Shown here: positions 14,631 to 19,309 of the stretch, piece by piece
Layout: each line of letters starts with the position of its first letter
Position numbering within the stretch: the first letter of the stretch is position 1
NCBI GenBank assembly: GCA_002422265.1
Contig: DIUB01000202.1
Span: 1 to 19,309 of the forward strand
From: Geobacter sp. UBA6169
GTDB taxonomy: Bacteria > Desulfobacterota > Desulfuromonadia > Geobacterales > Pseudopelobacteraceae
Length of the DNA: 19,309 nucleotides
Direction: 5' to 3'
Made by a program: the position numbers and the translations under genes
Notes under the pieces: model-generated
Told to the model about the DNA's origin: nothing
Databases searched by the model: none
What the model saw: the letters and a program-made list of their open reading frames with translations, nothing else

Positions 14631-15856
14631 TGTCTCGCCTGGTTGCCATTACCGGTATGGGAATCTTTTGCGGGGCTGCTGTTGATATTCCTGACTTCCG
14701 TACGGTCTTGCTGGAGGGGCGCAGCGGTATTGGTTCGATTGACCTGTTTGATGTGTCCTCCTTTCCGGCCAGGATCGGGGCGCAGGTGACCGGGTACGAG
14801 CCACAGCAGTATTTTTCCAAAAAAGAGGTGAGCCGTCTTTCCCGCACTGATCAGTTTGCCCTCCTGGCTGGTCGTGAGGCAGTGGCCATGAGCGGCCTTT
14901 CCGGCGTCTATGACCCGTACCAGGTGGGGGTTTGTGTGGGGGGTGGTGTGGGCGGTATGCTGCATGGTGAGCAGTGGCTGCAGGCAAAACGTGCCGGTAT
15001 TGCTGCAAAACCAGGACTGCTGCGCACCCTGTTGCCGGACGGTACTGCCACAGCGCTGGCCTGTGATTTTGGGTTTGCCGGGTACCAGGGCAGCATTACC
15101 ACGGCCTGTTCATCGTCAGCCACAGCCATTGGCTGGGGAGCTGACCTGATCCGCACCGGCAAGCTGCAGGCAATGCTCTGCGGCGGCGCCGATGCCCTGG
15201 CCATGCTGACCTTTGCCGGGTTCAACGCCCTGAAGGTGGTTGATCCGCAGCCCTGTGCGCCGTTCAGTGCCGGACGTCAGGGGCTCTCACTGGGGGAAGG
15301 GGCGGCCTTTGTGGTGCTGGAAGATGCAGCAGCAGCAATGGCTCGGGGCGCTGAAATCCTGGGCTACCTGCTGGGCTATGCGCTGGTAGGTGAGGCCTAT
15401 CACATGACTGCGCCGGAACCGACCGGCGAGGCTGCGGCGCGGGTGATGCAGGCTGCCCTGGACACTGCCGGGGTGGAACGCCAGCAGGTGGGCTGGATCA
15501 ATGCCCACGGCACCGGCACCCCGCTGAATGACACGGTTGAATCCAACGCAGTCAAGCAGGTCTTTGGCACGCAGGCTGATCAGGTGCCGCTGGTATCCAC
15601 CAAACCGATTACCGGCCACTGTCTGGGGGCTGCCGGGGCCATTGAAACGGTTGCCACGCTGGTATCCCTGAACGCCGGCATCATCCCGCAGACCCTGCAT
15701 TTCCGGGGTGTTGACCCGGAGTGCGATCTGGATTACTGCCACGATGGTCTGCGGCAGACCAGCTGCAGCTGCGCCCTGTCCAATTCCTTTGCCTTTGGCG
15801 GCAATGTCACGTCGCTGGTACTGGGGTCAGCAACATGGCTTCAGGAGGGGATCTGA
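14630..15856 (+). CDS. Beta-ketoacyl-ACP synthase (FabF/ApeO-like), catalytic
   Basis: This 408-residue ketosynthase carries the full catalytic set: nucleophile C160 (TTACSSS), H293 (NAHGTGT) and H330 (STKPITGH) with K325, plus the C-terminal SFAFGGN. It would condense a malonyl unit with the acyl-ACP chain. The start overlaps the ketoreductase stop by one base and is preceded by GGGGGG/GGATACT as ribosome site. The gene runs directly into a second ketosynthase gene with a one-base overlap, the arrangement of a KS-alpha/KS-beta pair in type II polyketide and aryl polyene systems. In those systems the pair acts as a heterodimer, and I infer the same here. An ATG at 14600 in frame would add ten residues inside the reductase gene and is rejected. 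Confidence 0.94.
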   Translation: MSRLVAITGMGIFCGAAVDIPDFRTVLLEGRSGIGSIDLFDVSSFPARIGAQVTGYEPQQYFSKKEVSRLSRTDQFALLAGREAVAMSGLSGVYDPYQVGVCVGGGVGGMLHGEQWLQAKRAGIAAKPGLLRTLLPDGTATALACDFGFAGYQGSITTACSSSATAIGWGADLIRTGKLQAMLCGGADALAMLTFAGFNALKVVDPQPCAPFSAGRQGLSLGEGAAFVVLEDAAAAMARGAEILGYLLGYALVGEAYHMTAPEPTGEAAARVMQAALDTAGVERQQVGWINAHGTGTPLNDTVESNAVKQVFGTQADQVPLVSTKPITGHCLGAAGAIETVATLVSLNAGIIPQTLHFRGVDPECDLDYCHDGLRQTSCSCALSNSFAFGGNVTSLVLGSATWLQEGI

Positions 15857-16899
15857 TGGAACTGCTGACTCCCGGCATTGCCATCACCGGCTCTGCCTGC
15901 ATTACTGCTGCCGGTATCGGTATAGAACCAGCCCTGACAGCACTGCTATCTGGTACCAGCTGTCTGCAACCGGTTCCGCTCGAACTGACCGGAGGCTGCG
16001 TGGCCTTGTGGGGCAGGGCAGAGCAGTTCAAGGCAACTGAATTTATTGCACCGCTCAAAGCCCGCAAGCTTGACCGTGCCAGCCAGCTATCTGTTGCCGC
16101 AACCGGGCTGGCACTGGCCGATGCCGGTATTGCCAGGGGTGCGGTAGCACCGGAGCGGATCGGGATTGCCCTGGGTTGCGGCTTTGGCGGTGTTGCCAAT
16201 TCAGCTGAACTGTTGACCGGCTATTTTCAATCCGGGGTTGCCGGACTTTCACCGCTCTTGTTTCCCAACACTGTTGCCAATGCTGCCAGCGGTAACACCT
16301 CCATTGAGCATGGTCTGAAAGGTCCCAACCTCACCAGTATCCAGCGTTTCTGTTCGGCCGAGTCAGCGATTCTGGCTGCCTGCCGTTTTATTGAAGAGGG
16401 GCGTGCCGACTTGATGCTGGCCGGCGGGGTGGATGACCTGACACCGCTGATGATGGAAGGGTTCAGCGCCATGGGGCAACTGAATCGATCAGCTGCCGGG
16501 TTTGGTGAGGGTGCCGGTATGCTGGTGCTGGAACGTGCTGATCATACCAAACAGCGTGGCGCAACAGTCAGGGCTCTGCTGCGCTCAATCCGTTCTATTG
16601 GTCTGCTGCTGCCTCAGGTTCGGCAGCAGGGGATTGATCAGTTGCTGCAGGGGCAGCAGGACTGCGACCGCCTGATGGTGTCCGGCGCAGTACAGGCTGC
16701 AACGCCGTTTCTGGAGCAGATCAAGGCTGCTGTTGTGCAGTACCCTGGCCGCATAATAGGCCAATCCCTGGCCATGGGAGCTACCTCACTGGGCTTGCTG
16801 GTACGACAACTGCACGTTGGTGAGCTGGGTCTGCAGCTGACTGCCTCGCCACAGGGTCCCTATTACGCTATTTCGGTGCAGGGTGGCAGCCCTGTTTAA
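15856..16899 (+). CDS. Degenerate ketosynthase, chain-length-factor-like
   Basis: This 347-residue protein is about 60 residues shorter than the KS upstream and shows a thiolase-fold pattern (ALGCGFGGVANSA, GFGEGAGMLVLE). It keeps a cysteine in QRFCSAES (C166), but the two histidines of a working KS are gone: the HGTGT segment reads VSGAVQAA with S276 in the His place, and the KPxxGH segment reads GRIIGQSL with Q303 in the His place. This suggests a non-condensing partner, as in KS/chain-length-factor pairs, though true factors usually have lost the cysteine too. The start ATG overlaps the previous stop by one base; a longer upstream reading from 15721 is out of register with the family start. 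It overlaps the next gene by 17 bases. ApeC of aryl polyene loci is the nearest analogue I know. Confidence 0.85.
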   Translation: MELLTPGIAITGSACITAAGIGIEPALTALLSGTSCLQPVPLELTGGCVALWGRAEQFKATEFIAPLKARKLDRASQLSVAATGLALADAGIARGAVAPERIGIALGCGFGGVANSAELLTGYFQSGVAGLSPLLFPNTVANAASGNTSIEHGLKGPNLTSIQRFCSAESAILAACRFIEEGRADLMLAGGVDDLTPLMMEGFSAMGQLNRSAAGFGEGAGMLVLERADHTKQRGATVRALLRSIRSIGLLLPQVRQQGIDQLLQGQQDCDRLMVSGAVQAATPFLEQIKAAVVQYPGRIIGQSLAMGATSLGLLVRQLHVGELGLQLTASPQGPYYAISVQGGSPV

Positions 16900-17278
16900 T
16901 CCTGATCCTGGTGCATACCTGCCTCACCGCGCTCCGTTTCTGCTACTTGACCGGGTGCTTGATCAACAGCCCGGTATTAGTGCCCGTGCCCTCAGTCGTC
17001 CTGCTGTCTCTCTGTTTCCCCTGCCGCAGATGCTTTTGATTGAGATGGTTGCGCAAACCGCCGGTATTGCGGCGGTAGAGCGTCAGGGTGAAGGCGGGTT
17101 TCTGGCAGCGGTGGATCAGGCCCGGTTTGTACGTCATCCCCAAGCGGGGGAGACCCTTGAGGTGTCAGCACGGGTACTAAAATCCTTTGGTCGTCTCTGT
17201 CTGCTGGAGGGTGAGGTGACTGCAGCGGAAGAGACACTGCTGCAGGTGACCCTGACCCTGGGGGTTGGTCCATTATGA
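16883..17278 (+). CDS. Hotdog dehydratase-like protein (FabZ/ApeP-like), lacking the GHFPG His
   Basis: This 131-residue protein starts at GTG and has the opening AYLPHRAPFLLLDRV of FabZ-type dehydratases and the LIEMVAQTAG helix with E54. The usual catalytic motif GHFPGxP is absent: the matching stretch (about 38-50) reads SRPAVSLFPLPQM. In the aryl polyene system, ApeP is of this reduced type and pairs with a full dehydratase, ApeI, as far as I recall, so a second hotdog protein may be needed here. None is visible in the window. The GTG at 16883 is used because no nearby ATG is in frame and the reading starts 11 residues before LPHR. It overlaps the KS-like gene by 17 bases and is followed by an ATGA overlap. 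Confidence 0.83.
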   Translation: MAALFNPDPGAYLPHRAPFLLLDRVLDQQPGISARALSRPAVSLFPLPQMLLIEMVAQTAGIAAVERQGEGGFLAAVDQARFVRHPQAGETLEVSARVLKSFGRLCLLEGEVTAAEETLLQVTLTLGVGPL

Positions 17279-17886
17279 AGTATGTTATCAGGGGTATACT
17301 GGCCGTACTGATCTGGGGCCATGCGGCACTGGCAGATGCTGCTTCACTGACTCCGCTTGAGGGGCTTGATTTTTTGAGACGCTCGTTTCAGGGGCTGACA
17401 GATTTTTCTGCAGAGCTGACCCAGGAAAAACATCTGACCATTCTGAAAAAGAAGCTGGTCATGCAGGGGGTGATCAGGTTCAAGAAACCGGATCGTTTTT
17501 TGATGGAGCTTGACCCTCCCTACAGCAGCAAGGTGCTGCTGAAGGATACGGTGCTTGAACAGCGTCTGGGTGCCAAGGGGGAACGGCAGCGGATAGTTCT
17601 GCCCCCTGAACAGGCCCTGTCCCGCTGGCTGGGTACCCTGGACAAACCGATTACCACCGTGCCGGAAGGGATGGAAGTGCGGGCCGACCAGACCGGCCGA
17701 CAAACCAGTGTCACCATCAGGCCTGCCAAGGGTGGACACCTGAAAGAACTGACGGTGGTGCTGCTTGATGACGGCACCCTGCGCAGGCTGGTGCTGGAAG
17801 AGCAGGGCGGAGACCGCACCGTAATGACCTTTCGCAAGACCCGCAAAAACATCGGCCTGACCGAGGCTGATTTCCGTCTGGAGTGA
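17275..17886 (+). CDS. LolA-like periplasmic lipid carrier
   Basis: This 203-residue protein has a Sec signal (about 1-22, cleavage near ALADA) and a LolA-like sequence: LRRSFQGLTDFSAELTQEKHL near the start, then GVIRFKKPDRFLMELDPPYSSKVLLKD. LolA shields the acyl chains of lipoproteins while they cross the periplasm. Copies inside polyene and related loci are thought to carry the lipid product instead. It is coupled to the dehydratase-like gene by ATGA and to the LolB-like gene by overlap, and sits before an MMPL exporter, so a dedicated export route is likely. That it carries this product rather than lipoproteins is inference. Confidence 0.85.
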   Translation: MKYVIRGILAVLIWGHAALADAASLTPLEGLDFLRRSFQGLTDFSAELTQEKHLTILKKKLVMQGVIRFKKPDRFLMELDPPYSSKVLLKDTVLEQRLGAKGERQRIVLPPEQALSRWLGTLDKPITTVPEGMEVRADQTGRQTSVTIRPAKGGHLKELTVVLLDDGTLRRLVLEEQGGDRTVMTFRKTRKNIGLTEADFRLE

Positions 17887-18578
17887 CCATGCTGCGTCTG
17901 CTGTTGCTGTTGTTCATTATGCTGCTGCCGGCCTGTGCCGGTCGGACACCGGTTCCTGTGCTTGAATCAGCAGTACCCGGTGCTGTGGTGGAAACCATCA
18001 GTGCTACTGTAGTGTTGTCCCTGCGTACGGCTGAAAAGAATATGTCTGCCCGTGGCGTGATGCTGTACCGCAGGCCGGATCAGATGCGTCTGGTGCTGCT
18101 CTCCCCCTTTGGCACCACAGTGATGGAGGCACTTCTGCATGGCGAGCAGCTGACCCTTGCCTATCCTTCCAATGGTGTGGCCTACCGTGGCGTGGTTAAA
18201 GAGCTGCCGGCTGCCAGCGGTCAGCAGGGGTTTGCCATGCTGCACTGGGTGCTGGCCTCTGATCCGCCGGAAGGCGCACCGCTGGATGGTCTGGTGGAAC
18301 GCAGGACAGAACGGGGTGACCTGGAACAGATTACCCTCAAGAATGGGCTGGTGGTGGAAAAGGAGCTGCCGGGTGGTGAACAGGTGCGTTACCGGAATCA
18401 CACGGTTCTGTCCGGCGTGTTGCTGCCGCTGGAGTTGCAGATGATCAACCGTGACGGAGACCGTATCCGTCTGCAGCTGGAGGAACCAGAGGTCAACCAG
18501 CCGATTGATGATCAGTCATTCACGCTTCTGCTGCAGGGGCTGCGCCTGTTGCCCCTTTCCGAGCTGAAGGCCCGTTGA
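17883..18578 (+). CDS. LolB-like outer-membrane lipoprotein (DUF3261-like alternative)
   Basis: This protein has a lipoprotein signal ending in lipobox LPAC (C18 with the GTG start, C16 with the ATG at 17889), so it should be lipid-anchored in the envelope. The mature part (MLYRRPDQMRLVLLSPFG, VMEALLHGEQLTLAYP) resembles LolB and related lipid-receiving beta-barrel-like folds. I give the GTG start because it overlaps the LolA-like stop by four bases (GTGA); the ATG two codons later is equally possible. Next to LolA-like and MMPL genes it would receive the lipid at the outer membrane. In aryl polyene loci the matching position is a DUF3261 lipoprotein, and I cannot separate the two by eye. Confidence 0.8.
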   Translation: MTMLRLLLLLFIMLLPACAGRTPVPVLESAVPGAVVETISATVVLSLRTAEKNMSARGVMLYRRPDQMRLVLLSPFGTTVMEALLHGEQLTLAYPSNGVAYRGVVKELPAASGQQGFAMLHWVLASDPPEGAPLDGLVERRTERGDLEQITLKNGLVVEKELPGGEQVRYRNHTVLSGVLLPLELQMINRDGDRIRLQLEEPEVNQPIDDQSFTLLLQGLRLLPLSELKAR

Positions 18579-18581
18579 CCA

Positions 18582-19309
18582 ATGAGCCGACTGGCCGGTC
18601 TGTTTACTACGCTCCACCATCTGGTTGCTGCCCATCTGGCCTGGGTGGATCGCTGCAGTCGCACCAGGCCTCGAATGGTGCTTGGCGGTTCACTGCTACT
18701 GATACTGGTCTCGCTGGTTTCCCTGCTGACCCTCCGTTTTGAAACCGATATCTTCCGGCTCTTTCCTGCTGACCGACCTGCTCTGCGGCTGCTGCTTGAT
18801 TCCCTGGAGTGGTCCGGCGGCGCCCGTGACGCCTATTTTCTTTTAGAGGGAGAACCGGATCAGCTGCCTGTAGCGGCTGAACAGCTGGCTGAAAAACTGC
18901 GTGCCCTGCAGGTTGATGGTGCGCCCGGATTCAAACGGGTGGTCTACCGGATCTACGAGGAATCAGAGGCCCAGAAATTTGTTGATCTGGTGGCCTTTGC
19001 CGCCCGGCATCCGGCAGCCTTTGTACCGCTTGACGATCTGCCTGCGCTGCAAGCACGGTTGACACCCCCTGCCATTGATCAGGCCCTTGATCAGCTGACC
19101 GTGCAGCTGGCCGGTTCCATCGGTGCCAGCGCTGTTGCCCTTTCCCAGGCCGATCCGCTGGGGCTGCGCGACCTGATCCTGCCCCGCCTCAAGGCTGGCA
19201 GTCAGGCCCTTGATCTGGACCCTGATTCCCCCTATTTCATGTCCCGCGACCAGCGGGTGCTGATCATGATTGCCGAGCCGGCCCAGCCAGTGCAGCAGAT
19301 GGCCTTTGC
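18582..19309 (+). CDS. RND/MMPL-family exporter, 5' part (runs off the window)
   Basis: The frame is open from ATG 18582 to the last base (242 codons) with no stop. A first membrane segment lies at about residues 32-51 (MVLGGSLLLILVSL...), followed by FETDIFRLFP, the start of the large periplasmic loop typical of MMPL or HAE-type RND proteins. These pump lipids or hydrophobic molecules from the inner membrane. The remaining membrane segments lie beyond the window. The start is three bases after the LolB-like stop, without a strong ribosome site, so coupling is likely. In aryl polyene loci the equivalent is ApeM. The family call rests on the first loop and membrane segment only. Confidence 0.82.
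   Translation, partial: MSRLAGLFTTLHHLVAAHLAWVDRCSRTRPRMVLGGSLLLILVSLVSLLTLRFETDIFRLFPADRPALRLLLDSLEWSGGARDAYFLLEGEPDQLPVAAEQLAEKLRALQVDGAPGFKRVVYRIYEESEAQKFVDLVAFAARHPAAFVPLDDLPALQARLTPPAIDQALDQLTVQLAGSIGASAVALSQADPLGLRDLILPRLKAGSQALDLDPDSPYFMSRDQRVLIMIAEPAQPVQQMAF

Noticed and set aside
1..19309. A CRISPR array to match the Cas6-like gene
   Set aside because: No regularly spaced direct repeats were noticed anywhere in the window, in particular around 1392-2423.
2424..19309. Naming the locus an aryl polyene cluster
   Set aside because: Core genes match, but no ammonia-lyase or AMP-ligase is present and the three cobalamin radical SAM genes are extra, so the name would overstate the evidence.
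2424..19309. Naming the locus a ladderane cluster
   Set aside because: Radical SAM and fatty-acid genes together are suggestive only; the ladderane pathway itself is not established and Geobacter-like bacteria are not known producers.
18582..19309. HpnN-type hopanoid exporter
   Set aside because: MMPL proteins also export hopanoids, but no squalene-hopene cyclase or other hopanoid gene is in view and the neighbours are chain-building genes.

Overview
The window reads like a chromosomal segment of a Geobacter-type bacterium (Desulfobacterota, Geobacterales, perhaps close to Geobacter/Trichlorobacter lovleyi). This rests on a fused-cytochrome-type fumarate reductase/succinate dehydrogenase (frdAB) pair, moderate-to-high GC in most genes, many cobalamin-binding radical SAM enzymes, and a palindromic intergenic element of a kind I associate with Geobacter-like genomes. 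The genus is inference; no rRNA or other marker is present. All genes are on the + strand.

Layout. (1) 1-1447: the 3' end of the flavoprotein gene and the complete iron-sulfur subunit gene of a succinate dehydrogenase/fumarate reductase, closed by a near-perfect rho-independent terminator. (2) 1449-2312: a lone Cas6/RAMP-like gene starting directly after that terminator, with no CRISPR array or other cas gene in view. (3) 2369-13710: a good sigma70-like promoter followed by a tightly packed gene run: NodB-type deacetylase, family 2 glycosyltransferase, SPASM-like radical SAM enzyme, B12-radical SAM enzyme, LpxL-like acyltransferase, an AT-rich lipoprotein and pentapeptide-repeat pair, acyl carrier protein, a second B12-radical SAM enzyme, a flavodoxin-like reductase, a malonyltransferase-like protein, a hotdog thioesterase, and a third B12-radical SAM enzyme. 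(4) 13711-13877: an intergenic gap with an imperfect palindrome. (5) 13878-19309 (runs off the end): ketoreductase, ketosynthase, degenerate ketosynthase (chain-length-factor-like), dehydratase-like protein, LolA-like carrier, LolB-like lipoprotein, and the start of an RND/MMPL exporter.

How the genes may work together. Parts 3 and 5 together look like one biosynthetic locus for an unusual acyl or polyene lipid. ACP, AT-like protein, KS, KS-like partner, KR and DH-like protein would build a chain on a dedicated ACP. No enoyl reductase is visible, so double bonds may persist. Four radical SAM enzymes and a flavoprotein could modify the chain or a head group. An LpxL-like acyltransferase, glycosyltransferase and deacetylase could put it on a sugar or lipid carrier, and the LolA/LolB/MMPL set could move it to the outer membrane. 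The KS-KS-DH-KR-LolA-MMPL core resembles aryl polyene (Ape) loci, but the ammonia-lyase/AMP-ligase genes for an aryl starter are not in the window, and the three cobalamin radical SAM enzymes are not part of that system as I know it. The product is unknown, and this locus is the best candidate here for an undescribed system.
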